Assembly: GCF_000761245.1 (NCBI RefSeq)
Contig: NZ_AWOR01000042.1
Coordinates: forward strand, 1 to 64,000
Direction: 5' to 3'
Source of the DNA: Comamonas testosteroni
GTDB lineage: Bacteria > Pseudomonadota > Gammaproteobacteria > Burkholderiales > Burkholderiaceae_C
Length of the DNA: 64,000 bases
Below, in pieces: positions 35,740 to 44,139 of the stretch. Position numbers and translations under genes: made by a program. The notes beneath the pieces were generated by a model. The model searched no databases and was not told the origin of the DNA. It worked only from the letters and a program-made list of their open reading frames with translations. Each line of letters starts with the position of its first letter. The stretch's first letter is position 1.

Positions 35740-36407
35740 GTGGCAATACTGTCTTTGTAATTCTTTAAGGCATCTTCAATGCTGTCAAACCAATGGGCCT
35801 GACCTTCATGCAACCAGATACCAGCTTGACAAAACTCGCGCAAAGTACCATCGCTATGGGATACCATAATCAGCCCAGAACGATCCGCAATTCGCTTAAA
35901 TGCATCAGATGCTTTCTTTCGAAATGAAGCATCTCCGGCCGAAGTGGCTTCGTCCGAAATATAAACATCAAAATCAAATGCCAGAGAGAGGCCGAACTGT
36001 AGGCGTGATTTCATGCCCGATGAATAAGTACGAACGGGCTCATCAAATGATGAGCCCAGCTCCGCAAATTCTTCAATATAGTCAATCCTGTCCACCATGG
36101 CCGGTGCATCGCCAAAGCCATGCAATCGGCAGACAAACTTGGCATTCTGTCGACCAGTCAGAGAGCCTTGCAACCCTCCGCCATAACCCATGGGCCAGGA
36201 AACCCGGCTACGCCGTTCCACAAGGCCTCGTGTAGGTGTATCCACCCCGCCAATCAGGTTGAGCAAAGTGGACTTACCTGCACCATTACGGCCAACCAAA
36301 CCCACACTGACATTGGCAGGAATGGTGAGATTGACACCTTTAAGTATCCAGCGCCCTGCCCCGTGTGGGGTCTGGTAACGCTTGTGTACGTCTTCCACAA
36401 TAATCAT
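35736..36407 (-). CDS. kpsT: capsule ABC transporter ATP-binding protein KpsT
   Basis: A 223-aa ATPase driving export of the lipid-linked capsule chain. Walker A is GLVGRNGAGKSTLL (residues 36-49), the signature motif region reads TYSSGMKSRLQFGLSLAF and Walker B VYISDEAT (with Asp-Glu). The short length and the SYSSGM-like signature (YSSGM) are typical of KpsT/polysaccharide exporters. ATG overlaps at both ends (kpsM upstream, kpsE downstream) by 4 bp imply one tightly coupled unit. Confidence 0.95.
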   Translation of the reverse strand: MIIVEDVHKRYQTPHGAGRWILKGVNLTIPANVSVGLVGRNGAGKSTLLNLIGGVDTPTRGLVERRSRVSWPMGYGGGLQGSLTGRQNAKFVCRLHGFGDAPAMVDRIDYIEEFAELGSSFDEPVRTYSSGMKSRLQFGLSLAFDFDVYISDEATSAGDASFRKKASDAFKRIADRSGLIMVSHSDGTLREFCQAGIWLHEGQAHWFDSIEDALKNYKDSIAT

Positions 36408-37216
36408 TGTGCCCTCAGCTTCTGAGCAAAACGTATCTGCAACGCCACGCCGAAAAATATGGAAGCCGCAGCAAAGCCAAAAAGGTATTCAAAATTAGCC
36501 TCAGGAGCCGCGTGATAAACAGGAAAAAAACTGCTTCTCAACAACTCCAGTCCATGTGCAAATGGATTTAAAAATGCCCACTCTCTGTATTGAATCGGGA
36601 TGACAGACAAAGGAAATATCGCTCCCGATAGAAAATACAAAGGTCTAAAAAGGAATACCGCCAGATTTCCTGCCTCAGGAACCAAATCACTAAGCACTGA
36701 TAAAATCAAACCAATCCCCAATGCACAGAGCATCAGCCCCGCCCATGAAAGAATAGTTTCCATCGGAGCATCGGGAACAACGGAGCGACCAAAAAAAGCC
36801 AGCCCCCCTAACAAGACCAGCAAGATAATGATTCCGAGCAAAGTCTCCAGTGCAGCTCGAGAGATCACGGTGTCTATAGGCCGAACCTGACGATAGGCAA
36901 ACAAGGACTTGTTAGCATCGACCGCCCCCATGGCGCGCTGGAAGACGTTCTGTACCGTAAAGTAGCCAGTCAGGCCCAAGACCAGCCACACCGCCACATC
37001 AGCGCCAGCAACAGAACGTGTACGCAGGACGGTGTACAGAAGCAACATGAAGCAAGCATGCAACACCGGCTCCAGCACGATGAGCACCCAGGCTCCGCGC
37101 GTAGCGCTCAGGCGCGCAACGGCTTCGCGCAGGAAAAGTGCGTTCCATACCGCAAAGGTAACGGAAAGTGAACTACGTGGCGCAGAAATCGCACCAGAAG
37201 ACGGGGCTGAGTCCAA
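36404..37216 (-). CDS. kpsM: capsule ABC transporter permease KpsM
   Basis: ABC-2 type permease (270 aa from the chosen start) with about six membrane helices, e.g. WVLIVLEPVLHACFMLLLYTVL and a C-terminal FGFAAASIFFGVALQIRF. The ALFLREAVARLSATRGAW segment before the first helix matches KpsM (ALFLREIRTRF). There is no ATG in the N-terminal part. A TTG at 37216 has GAGGA six nt upstream and is preferred; another TTG at 37243 has no ribosome site. It is the first gene of the capsule transcription unit, with an AT-rich leader in front. Confidence 0.9.
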   Translation of the reverse strand: MDSAPSSGAISAPRSSLSVTFAVWNALFLREAVARLSATRGAWVLIVLEPVLHACFMLLLYTVLRTRSVAGADVAVWLVLGLTGYFTVQNVFQRAMGAVDANKSLFAYRQVRPIDTVISRAALETLLGIIILLVLLGGLAFFGRSVVPDAPMETILSWAGLMLCALGIGLILSVLSDLVPEAGNLAVFLFRPLYFLSGAIFPLSVIPIQYREWAFLNPFAHGLELLRSSFFPVYHAAPEANFEYLFGFAAASIFFGVALQIRFAQKLRAQ

Positions 37217-37676
37217 AATAAATCCTCGTTCTTTTGGACTCAAGACGCACTGAAATCCAATCGGCCGATTGTAAATGAAAACATAAGCAAAACCTTATTA
37301 CAGGCAGCCACTACCTCCCACTTCACATTCAATTACATTATCAATAAACTATCGAAATGCACGATTTGATATATTTTATCTATTAAATAATTTTAATTCA
37401 AAAAATAAATGGTTAGATATTTTCAATCTGCAAAACACGGTGGTACTACAATATCAAAATAATTTCTCATACGCGTTTTCAAAAAAATCACTCAATAATA
37501 AAAATCAAAGAAACATAACCTCAACTATTTAGTTATCTCATATTTAAAACATTGAATAGTTGAAAAATATATTTCACGACCCCAGGCACACCACCGCACC
37601 GTCTTCATGCTTCACCCGGGGAGATCTCCGATGAAATCGCCAGCAAAACGGCAGATCCACACCGCAAGCAGTCAAT
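37217..37676 (-). promoter_or_regulatory. AT-rich leader and presumed promoter region of the capsule operon
   Basis: About 460 bp without a credible gene, strikingly AT-rich against its surroundings (37321-37570 is nearly all A/T with runs such as ATATTTTATCTATTAAATAA). Such regions in front of capsule operons commonly bind H-NS-type silencers and carry the promoter; several possible -10 words exist, so no single promoter is named. The segment nearest kpsM contains the ops-like element listed separately. Confidence 0.5.
37311..37318 (-). promoter_or_regulatory. ops (JUMPstart-core)-like element in the kpsM leader
   Basis: On the minus strand the leader reads GTGGGAGGTAGTGGCTGCC; the core GGAGGTAG matches the RfaH recruiting ops core GGCGGTAG at 7 of 8 positions and is followed by a TG-rich stretch, as in JUMPstart (GGCGGTAGCGTG). 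It lies about 95 nt upstream of the kpsM start on the coding strand, the usual place for ops in long polysaccharide operons. One mismatch in a short motif makes this tentative. Confidence 0.4.
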
Positions 37677-37776
37677 AATGAGAGCCTACTGTGCGTTCAG
37701 GATGAACTTCTGACCGAGCACAAACATCGCTACCGTCACCGCAGCAACATCCGTGCTGCTTGCCGTCTGGATTGAT

Positions 37777-38847
37777 ATGAACACCACTCAAGAAACCGCC
37801 TCCCCAGCGACCCCACGCCTGACCTCTCTGTCTCACGGCGGCGGCTGTGGCTGCAAGATTGCGCCCGGCGTGCTGTCGGAGTTGCTGGCCAAAAGCAATC
37901 TGCCCAAGCAGTTTTTCCCCGACCTGCTGGTAGGCACAGAGACCGCAGACGACGCGGCCGTCTACAGGATCAATGACGAGCAGGCCATTGTTGCGACGAC
38001 GGACTTTTTCATGCCCATCGTCGACGACCCCTATGACTTTGGCCGCATTGCCGCCACCAACGCGCTGTCCGATATCTACGCCATGGGCGGTACGCCGCTG
38101 ATGGCGCTGGCCATTGTGGGCATGCCCATCAATGTGTTGCCGCACGATGTGATTGCCAAGATTTTGGAAGGCGGTGAATCGGTCTGCCGCGATGCAGGCA
38201 TTCCGCTGGCGGGCGGTCATTCGATTGATTCGGTCGAACCCATCTACGGCCTGGTCGGCATCGGCATCGTCAACCCCAAGCAGATGAAGCGCAACGCCGA
38301 TGCCAAGGACGGCGATGTGCTGATTCTGGGCAAGCCCCTGGGAGTGGGCATTCTCTCGGCGGCGCTCAAGAAGAATTTGCTCGATGATGCAGGCTACCGT
38401 GCCATGGTGGATGCAACCACCAAGCTCAACCGCCCCGGCGCCGAGCTTGCCAAGCTCGAGGGCGTGCACGCGCTGACCGACGTGACCGGTTTTGGCCTGC
38501 TGGGCCACGGCCTGGAACTAGCCCGTGGTGCCCAGCTCAGTGCACGCTTTGAAAGCGCCAAGCTGCCCGTGCTGCCCGGTGTTCGGGCACTTGCAGAGCA
38601 AGGCATTTTCACGGGCGCATCGGGGCGCAACTGGGCATCCTATGGTGAACACATCCAGTTGGCATCAACCGTGACAGATGCCCAGAAAGCGCTGCTGACC
38701 GATCCTCAGACCTCTGGCGGCCTGCTTGTTTCCTGTGCGGCAGATGCTGTCCAGCAAGTACTCAAGGTCTTTGCCGACAGCGGATTTGGTGATGCTGCAG
38801 TGATTGGCCGCATGGAGACAGGCACGCCCAAGGTTTTTGTGGACTGA
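37777..38847 (+). CDS. selD: selenide, water dikinase (selenophosphate synthase)
   Basis: Makes selenophosphate from selenide and ATP for selenocysteine and selenouridine synthesis (356 aa). The N-terminal LSHGGGCGCKIAPGVL carries the catalytic Cys (Cys form, not selenocysteine) and Lys; TTDFFMPIVDDPYDFGRIAATNALSDIYAMGG, GGHSIDSVEPIYGL and TDVTGFGLLGHGLE are the ATP/Mg-binding SelD motifs; TDPQTSGGLL is near the end. An ATG eight codons upstream is possible; the chosen Met starts MNTTQE. A perfect terminator follows. No selA/selB or selU gene is in the window. Confidence 0.94.
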   Translation: MNTTQETASPATPRLTSLSHGGGCGCKIAPGVLSELLAKSNLPKQFFPDLLVGTETADDAAVYRINDEQAIVATTDFFMPIVDDPYDFGRIAATNALSDIYAMGGTPLMALAIVGMPINVLPHDVIAKILEGGESVCRDAGIPLAGGHSIDSVEPIYGLVGIGIVNPKQMKRNADAKDGDVLILGKPLGVGILSAALKKNLLDDAGYRAMVDATTKLNRPGAELAKLEGVHALTDVTGFGLLGHGLELARGAQLSARFESAKLPVLPGVRALAEQGIFTGASGRNWASYGEHIQLASTVTDAQKALLTDPQTSGGLLVSCAADAVQQVLKVFADSGFGDAAVIGRMETGTPKVFVD

Positions 38848-38900
38848 GCGCGTCAGGCAGTCGAGAAGGAGCGCAGCCCTGCCCTTCTTTCCAAACAGAA

Positions 38901-38934
38901 TGCAAAACGCCCGGCTCAAACCGGGCGTTTTGCA
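38901..38934. terminator. bidirectional terminator between selD and the Lrp-type gene
   Basis: TGCAAAACGCCCGG (38901-38914) and CCGGGCGTTTTGCA (38921-38934) form a perfect 14-bp stem with a 6-nt loop; A and T tracts flank the GC core so it can stop transcription from both convergent genes. Confidence 0.88.
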
Positions 38935-38963
38935 TATGAGCGTCATATCGCGACTCAGGGCGT

Positions 38964-39431
38964 CTACGCCTCGCCCACGACCTCGGCCGTGGTGCGGCGG
39001 TCGATCTTGCGGCTCAGCACCACCGAGGTATAGGTCTGCTGGATGCCGTCGATCAGGCCGATACGGTCGAGCAGCGCATCCAGTTTCTCATTGCTCTCGC
39101 AGCGCACAAACACCATGTAGTCGTACTGCCCGCTGACAGCCGATACCTCTTCGACCTCGGTGAAGCGGTTGAGCGCCTGCATCACCGAAGTTGCCGTCTT
39201 GGGCTGAACACGGATACCGCAGTAGGCGCGCACGGCAGACTGCTCCATGCGTGAGCCAAGGCGAACGCCATAGCCGGCGATCACGCCCTCATGCTCCAGC
39301 TTGGCAATGCGAGCGACCACCGTGGTCCGAGCCAGATTCATCTGCCGAGCCAAATGCGCGGTCGAGGCTCGCGCGTTGGTCTGCAGCAGGCGCAGCAGCT
39401 GGCGGTCCGTTTCATCCAGTCGATATTCCAT
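38964..39431 (-). CDS. Lrp/AsnC family transcriptional regulator
   Basis: A 155-aa protein with the N-terminal winged HTH (LDETDRQLLRLLQTNARASTAHLARQMNLARTTVVARIAKLEHEGVIAGYGVRLG, residues 4-57) and the C-terminal RAM/AsnC effector domain (YCGIRVQPKTATSVMQALNRFTEVEEVSAVSGQYDYMVFVRC). Such regulators sense amino acids or related ligands. Start at 39431 (MEYRLDETD) is preferred to one five codons earlier. It is convergent with selD, so its target is more likely elsewhere or in the 700-bp region upstream. Confidence 0.88.
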   Translation of the reverse strand: MEYRLDETDRQLLRLLQTNARASTAHLARQMNLARTTVVARIAKLEHEGVIAGYGVRLGSRMEQSAVRAYCGIRVQPKTATSVMQALNRFTEVEEVSAVSGQYDYMVFVRCESNEKLDALLDRIGLIDGIQQTYTSVVLSRKIDRRTTAEVVGEA

Positions 39432-40159
39432 ACCTTGTCTATCCAAATCTTGCCGTGCACTTACGCAAACGCTGCGTTAAACACAAACCCCAAGAACTCT
39501 CTGCCACCACCTGCAGCCATGCATTGCGCCGAGCGACTTCTATTGCTGCTCGCCCTCAGTCAAATGCCTGGAGCGAACCTCAGCCACACCCAACAGCCAA
39601 TCATTGTGTCAGCTAACCCAGCCTGGCAGTGAGCTTGTCTTTTCAGATGGCAAATCTGAATACATTTGTTTCAATCAGGCAAAAATTCAACATATCTGCA
39701 CTTGCCTGCGCTTGTGACCATGGCAAGGGCGCACTGCGGAACTTCAGGGTGACCCCGGCCGAAACCAGATCTCTGTTGTGGGCGGGCGGTCAAGCTCGTT
39801 CACAAGGAACCAAGTGCGCTCGCCGATTAACAGCGACACAAAAGAGCGAGGAGTCTAATGGTTGTTTTCCCGCGCTCATCGATGCCACCGACGATACGGC
39901 GAAAACACTCGGTAAGTTTGGCTGGTTTGACGCAAATATCTGCGAAAGGTAAGTGCTTACCCTAGGAAATTCTTTGGCCCAGTGCGTCGCTTTCGGCAAT
40001 GCCTGAGCCCACCAGACGGCAAGCAGCCTCCAATCACCGACAACTGCGCCTTGTGCTGTGCAGCAAGACTGACTGCGCGATAGCGCAACCTGAGCGCTCC
40101 AATCGCGCATGACTGAAAGCTTCGGGCTCGCTTGCACGCGTCCCAAGCTCTACAAACAA
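39432..40159. other. about 730 bp without recognisable gene
   Basis: Between the Lrp-type gene and the tRNA-Gln terminator. Only short open frames with no family resemblance and atypical composition are present on either strand. No repeat or RNA was recognised. The first part should contain the promoter of the Lrp-type gene. Confidence 0.45.
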
Positions 40160-40191
40160 AAAACCCTGCTCATTGCAATGAGCAGGGTTTT
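40160..40191 (-). terminator. terminator of the tRNA-Gln gene
   Basis: A perfect 32-nt palindrome (AAAACCCTGCTCATTG followed by its complement CAATGAGCAGGGTTTT) lies 7 bp behind the tRNA 3' end on the minus strand and continues into TTTGTTTG, a classic intrinsic terminator. Confidence 0.9.
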
Positions 40192-40197
40192 GATTCT

Positions 40198-40274
40198 TGG
40201 CAGGGGAGGAAGGATTCGAACCTTCGCATGCTGGAATCAAAATCCAGTGCCTTAACCAGCTTGGCGACTCCCCT
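40198..40274 (-). tRNA. tRNA-Gln (anticodon TTG)
   Basis: On the minus strand the sequence folds as a cloverleaf: acceptor stem AGGGGAG/CTCCCCT, D arm with GCCAAGCTGGTTAAGGC, anticodon stem-loop CTGGA-TTTTGAT-TCCAG with TTG as anticodon, T arm GAAGG-TTCGAAT-CCTTC, discriminator G and an encoded CCA end. Overall it matches bacterial tRNA-Gln. A strong terminator follows directly. Confidence 0.95.
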
Positions 40275-40397
40275 ACGATGGGACGAATTCTACAACGACT
40301 TTTCGCTATGAATTTCGAAGTAGTCAAAAAATGTGCAATTGCACATGGAATAGGTGTACAGCCTTCCTAGCGCCAAGCCAGCTCAGTCGCTGGCTGC

Positions 40398-40718
40398 CTA
40401 TTCCACGACGACAGCCGTTCCGCTGGCCGAGACCATGAGCATGCCGTTGCCCTGGCCCAGCACCTCGAAATCAAGGTCCACACCGACCACTGCATTGGCT
40501 CCCGCCTCGGCAGCGCGCTGCTCCAGTTCCTTGAGGGCAATTTCACGCGCTCTTTGCAGCTCGCGTTCGTAGGTTCCAGAGCGCCCGCCCACGATGTCAC
40601 GGATACCGGCAAAGAAGTCCTTGAACACATTGGCACCCAGAATGGCCTCGCCCGCTACCACGCCGCAATAACGGGTGATGCGCTTGCCTTCGATAGAGGG
40701 AGTGGTTGTGACGATCAT
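40398..40718 (-). CDS. YbjQ/UPF0145 family protein
   Basis: A 106-aa protein of the YbjQ family (fold of a pentameric heavy-metal-binding-like domain, function unknown). The order of motifs is typical: [87 protein letters not shown], with the GRSGxYE and GANAVVG signatures. Complete and normal in length. It stands alone between the tRNA and a heptanucleotide repeat. Confidence 0.92.
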   Translation of the reverse strand: MIVTTTPSIEGKRITRYCGVVAGEAILGANVFKDFFAGIRDIVGGRSGTYERELQRAREIALKELEQRAAEAGANAVVGVDLDFEVLGQGNGMLMVSASGTAVVVE

Positions 40719-40922
40719 GTTGGGCTTTCAAAAAAACGGCAAACCGAGATCGACACCCATACGCACTGTCCAGCGCTCCTCATGCCGCAGATCCAGGCGA
40801 GCCAAACAGCAAAAATCGGCGCAATCCGCTCGGCCCAGTATATGCGTGCAGACAGCGTGTCATGGCGGCCCACGGTCCAGACCGGCCAATGCTTGCCGTG
40901 GGCCAAATCAACGCCACAAATC

Positions 40923-40969
40923 GGGCACAGGGCACAGGGCACAGGGCACAGGGCACAGGGCACAGGGCA
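40923..40969. repeat. heptanucleotide tandem repeat (GGGCACA, 6.7 copies)
   Basis: Six exact copies of the 7-bp unit GGGCACA plus GGGCA, uninterrupted, in the 400-bp gap between the YbjQ gene and the LysR gene. Copy number of such repeats can change by slippage. No gene is visible that spans it, so any effect would be on expression of ybjQ, whose start is about 205 bp away. The rest of 40719-41120 holds nothing recognisable. Confidence 0.9.
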
Positions 40970-41120
40970 ATCAGGCTGCAACCGTCAGCATCCGAAGCAG
41001 TTCTCCTTCGCCAGCGAAGCATCGATCAGGCAATACCGGATTGCATCTGTCTCACATTGATTTCCAGCATCAAATCCAAATCTGTCTGAATGCCATAAAG
41101 CACAAGACGCCATCAAAGAA

Positions 41121-42023
41121 TCATGAATCCGGCAATAGCAGCTTCTGCATGCCTTGCACGGCATCGCGCAGAAAGCTCCAGGTCGTGGCTATGCGTGGAA
41201 TCTGGCGCGACTCCACGGGCATGCTCATCCAGAAGGTGCGCGTAAAGCACGCCTGCTCGGGCAGCACGCGACTCAGTATCGGATCCTTGTCGGCCACAAA
41301 TGCCGGCAGCACGGCCAGACCGGCGCCGGCACGCACGGCCTCGTATTGAGCGGTGATGCTGGTGCTGCGCAGCGCAAAACGCTCAGGCCGGTGCAAGGTA
41401 TCGAGCAGTTGCAGCTCGCGCGTGAACAGCAGATCGTCCACATAGTGCACAAAGCTGTGATGGCGCAGATCCTCGGTTCTGGCCACCAATGGCTTTCGCG
41501 CCAGATATTCACGCTGGCCGTACAGATAGAGTCGGTAGTCGGTCAGCTTGGTGACCACGACCGAGCCGCGTTTGGGCCGCTCCAGCGAGATGACGATGTC
41601 GGCCTCGCGGCTGGACAGATGGAGCATGCGCGGCAACGCCAGCAGATCCACGCTGAGCAACGGGTAGCGCAGCGTGAGCCTGGCGAGCTCGGAGGCCAGC
41701 ATCTGCGTGCCAAAGCCTTCGGTTGCCCCCACCCGCACCAGCCCGGCCAGCCCCTCGGCGGTCGCTGCATGTGCCAGGGGGCCTCGCTCCATCCCGTCCA
41801 CCGCGCTTTGCATGGTGTTGGTCACTTCCTGCAGCTGCCGCCCGGCCTCGGTCAGCCGCCACTGCCCGCCTTCGCGCGCGAACAGCACGGCGCCCAGCTG
41901 CTTTTCCAGCGCTTGAATGCGCCGCGACACCGTGGTGTGCTCGACACCCATGCGCCGCGCAGCTGCGGCCATGCTTCCGCTGCGGGCCAGCTCACCAAAA
42001 AAACGCAGATGGTCCCAGTCCAA
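41121..42023 (-). CDS. LysR-family transcriptional regulator
   Basis: A 300-aa LysR protein: N-terminal HTH (MDWDHLRFFGELARSGSMAAAARRMGVEHTTVSRRIQALEKQLGAVLFAREGGQWRLTEAG, residues 1-61) and a periplasmic-binding-like effector domain (GLVRVGATEGFGTQMLASELARL from about residue 95). The VEHTTVSRRIQALE helix resembles regulators of the subgroup with VxxTTVSRRI helices. It is transcribed in the same direction as the MarR gene (23 bp upstream), away from the gentisate genes. Its target is unknown. Confidence 0.88.
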   Translation of the reverse strand: MDWDHLRFFGELARSGSMAAAARRMGVEHTTVSRRIQALEKQLGAVLFAREGGQWRLTEAGRQLQEVTNTMQSAVDGMERGPLAHAATAEGLAGLVRVGATEGFGTQMLASELARLTLRYPLLSVDLLALPRMLHLSSREADIVISLERPKRGSVVVTKLTDYRLYLYGQREYLARKPLVARTEDLRHHSFVHYVDDLLFTRELQLLDTLHRPERFALRSTSITAQYEAVRAGAGLAVLPAFVADKDPILSRVLPEQACFTRTFWMSMPVESRQIPRIATTWSFLRDAVQGMQKLLLPDS

Positions 42024-42046
42024 TGTCTTTCCTTGCGATCCGTGGT

Positions 42047-42595
42047 TCAGTCGTTCTCGCTGCCCTGCAGCTTGCCCGTGAGGCCCTTGACCGCCTTGAC
42101 GGCCGCACTGCGCTTGCGCTCGGCACTGCGCTGGGCCACGGCGCTCGGGGCGCGCGCGAACTCGTCGTTCTCGTGAATCAGCAGCGACAGCATTTCCATG
42201 AACTGCGCCCGCTTGTCATCGGCAAGAGGCTCCAGCATGCGGCGCTGGGCACGCAGCACCGAAGGCTCGGCAGCGACCAGCAGATCGCGCCCCTCTTCGG
42301 TCAGGCTCAGCAAACGCACGCGTCGGTCCGCAGGGCTGGCGTTGCGCGCCATCAGGCCACGCGCTTCCAGGCGGTCGATCACGCTGCCTATGGTGGAGGT
42401 GTCAAAGCCGATATTGCGTGCCAACGTGCGCTGGTCGATGCCCGGCTGACGCAGCACGGCCGACAGGGCCGCGTACTGCACGGGCGTCACGCCAAATTCC
42501 TCGGTTTCTTCCATGAACACGGCCACGGCGATCTGCTGCAGCCTGCGGATGTGATAGCCGGGATAGTTTTCTAGTTCTGCGGGTTGGTATTGCAT
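42047..42595 (-). CDS. MarR-family transcriptional regulator, likely of the gentisate genes
   Basis: A 182-aa MarR protein: winged HTH with FGVTPVQYAALSAVLRQPGIDQRTLARNIGFDTSTIGSVIDRLEARGLMARNASPADRRVRLLSLTEEGRDLL (about residues 37-107), the usual DRR wing. MarR proteins of this type often respond to aromatic acids and repress divergent catabolic genes. Divergent placement next to gentisate dioxygenase supports that role. The start at MQYQPAELENYPGYH is chosen over an upstream Met because family N-termini begin near here; the ribosome site is weak. Confidence 0.87.
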   Translation of the reverse strand: MQYQPAELENYPGYHIRRLQQIAVAVFMEETEEFGVTPVQYAALSAVLRQPGIDQRTLARNIGFDTSTIGSVIDRLEARGLMARNASPADRRVRLLSLTEEGRDLLVAAEPSVLRAQRRMLEPLADDKRAQFMEMLSLLIHENDEFARAPSAVAQRSAERKRSAAVKAVKGLTGKLQGSEND

Positions 42596-42868
42596 GTCTT
42601 GAGAGCCGACGCCGGGCCCCGCCCTGCCGCGCGGCAGTTGAAGGGCCATGACTGAAAGACCCCGATATTCGCACGACTGCCGCCCCGATTCGCGCTAAGC
42701 CTGCTACCGGGTTTAACCCAATCAACGCTGACACAGATCAACATTATGCTAATCATCAGTGTGCTGTTTATTTGATTCACAGCCTCTCCTGGCCCATCAC
42801 AAGGCCGTCAGAACCAGACGCAAGGCAGCAACGCACTGCCCAGCAGATACCAAAGAAAGAGACAAACC
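42596..42868. promoter_or_regulatory. divergent control region between marR-type gene and gentisate dioxygenase
   Basis: No gene. The part near the dioxygenase is AT-rich and includes ATTATGCTAAT (42744-42754), an interrupted ATTA/TAAT palindrome, in a CAACATTATGCTAATCATC context that would suit a MarR dimer. Promoters for both genes should lie here, but exact hexamers were not assigned with confidence. Confidence 0.4.
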
Positions 42869-43996
42869 ATGAGCCTTGTGCAAGCCCAGCCCTCACCGGT
42901 CAAGCTCACGGCCCTCGAAGCCCCCGGCCAACCCGAGCCCACAGCTGCGCTTGCGCAGTTGTACCGAGGCTTCGAGCAGGAAATGCTGGTGCCGCTGTGG
43001 ACGGAAATCGGCGGCCTGATGCCTGCCCACCCCAAAAGCCAGGCCGCCGCGCATCTGTGGCGCTGGGAGAATCTGCTCAAACTCGCAGATGAAGCCGGTC
43101 GCATCGTCCCCGTGGGCCGGGGCGGCGAGCGCCGTGCGATTGCTCTGGCCAATCCGGCGCTCGGCGGCCGCCCGTTTGCCACGCCCACGCTGTGGGCTGC
43201 CATCCAGTACCTGATGCCCGGCGAAGATGCGCCCGAGCACCGTCACACCCAGCATGCCTTTCGCTTTGTGGTCGAAGGCGAAGGCGTGTGGACCGTGGTC
43301 AACGGCGACTCGATCCGCATGTCGCGCGGCGATTTTCTGCCCCAGGGCGGCTGGAACTGGCACGCCCACCACAATGCGGCCAGCCAGCCCATGGCCTGGA
43401 TAGACGGGCTGGATATTCCGTTTGCCTACTACACCGAATCCCAGTTCTTCGAGCATGGCCGCCTGCATCTGGACCCACACGAGCGTGTCACGCCCGAGTT
43501 CTCGCGCTCCGAGCGCCTCTGGGGCCACCCCGGGCTGCGCCCTGTCGCTCACCTGCAGGACAGCCCGAGCACGCCTTTGCTGGCCTACCGCTGGGTGGAC
43601 ACCGACCGCGCGCTGACCGAGCAACTGGCGCTGGAAGCCGAAGGCTGCGCCGCCACGGTCAGCCCCGGCCATGCCGCCGTGCGCTACACCAATCCCTGCA
43701 ATGGCCGCGATGTACTGCCCACCATCCGCTGCGAAATGCACCGCGTGACCTGCGGCGCCAGCACCCGGCCTAAGCGCGAAGTGGGCTCTGCCGTCTTCCA
43801 GGTCTTTGACGGCCAGGGCACGGTGACCGTGGGCGAGCGCCAATGGCAGGTGCGGCGCGGCGACATGTTCGTCGTGCCTTCCTGGCAGCTGTTCAGCGCG
43901 CAATGCGATGCCGAGCAGCCGCAGCTGGACCTGTTTCGCTTTGCCGACACGCCGATTTTCGAAGCCGTCCACGCGTACAGGGTGGACACCCCCTGA
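42869..43996 (+). CDS. gentisate 1,2-dioxygenase
   Basis: Bicupin dioxygenase (375 aa) that opens gentisate to maleylpyruvate using Fe(II). Cupin 1 contains the iron site EDAPEHRHTQHAFRFVVEGEGVWTVVNGD (His residues near 119, 121 with the EHRHTQ pattern) and FLPQGGWNWHAHHN; cupin 2 (about 285-350) is GSAVFQVFDGQGTVTVGERQWQVRRGDMFVVPSW. FLPQGGWNWHAHHN and DGLDIPFAYY are typical of NagI/GtdA. It is the first gene of a plus-strand operon with fumarylpyruvate hydrolase and maleylpyruvate isomerase, all steps of gentisate catabolism. Confidence 0.93.
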   Translation: MSLVQAQPSPVKLTALEAPGQPEPTAALAQLYRGFEQEMLVPLWTEIGGLMPAHPKSQAAAHLWRWENLLKLADEAGRIVPVGRGGERRAIALANPALGGRPFATPTLWAAIQYLMPGEDAPEHRHTQHAFRFVVEGEGVWTVVNGDSIRMSRGDFLPQGGWNWHAHHNAASQPMAWIDGLDIPFAYYTESQFFEHGRLHLDPHERVTPEFSRSERLWGHPGLRPVAHLQDSPSTPLLAYRWVDTDRALTEQLALEAEGCAATVSPGHAAVRYTNPCNGRDVLPTIRCEMHRVTCGASTRPKREVGSAVFQVFDGQGTVTVGERQWQVRRGDMFVVPSWQLFSAQCDAEQPQLDLFRFADTPIFEAVHAYRVDTP

Positions 43997-44139
43997 GCCG
44001 CTTCGCATCTTCCCCTTCAAGGGGGACGACAGCCTTTGCTGCGGGGCGGCGGGGCCGCCTAGGCCCTTTCTGGCTGCCTCACACATAGAACGTGTCTTTT
44101 TCAAGCACCTAGTCACCGATACCCATCAGGAATCACACC
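43997..44139. repeat. GC-rich intergenic hairpin element in the gentisate operon
   Basis: Contains CCCCTTCAAGGGGG (44013-44026), a short hairpin, and the 16-mer GCGGGGCCGCCTAGGC at 44049-44064 that also occurs at 1628-1643 between pmdF and pmdD. No gene is present. It seems to be a dispersed intergenic element of this genome. Confidence 0.5.

Noticed and set aside
37321-37570. Named sigma-70 promoter in the capsule leader
   Set aside because: The stretch is so A/T-rich that many -10-like words fit; none stands out with a convincing -35 partner.
40034-40327. Minus-strand open frame overlapping the tRNA-Gln gene
   Set aside because: The sequence is explained by a full tRNA cloverleaf and its terminator; the reading frame is incidental.
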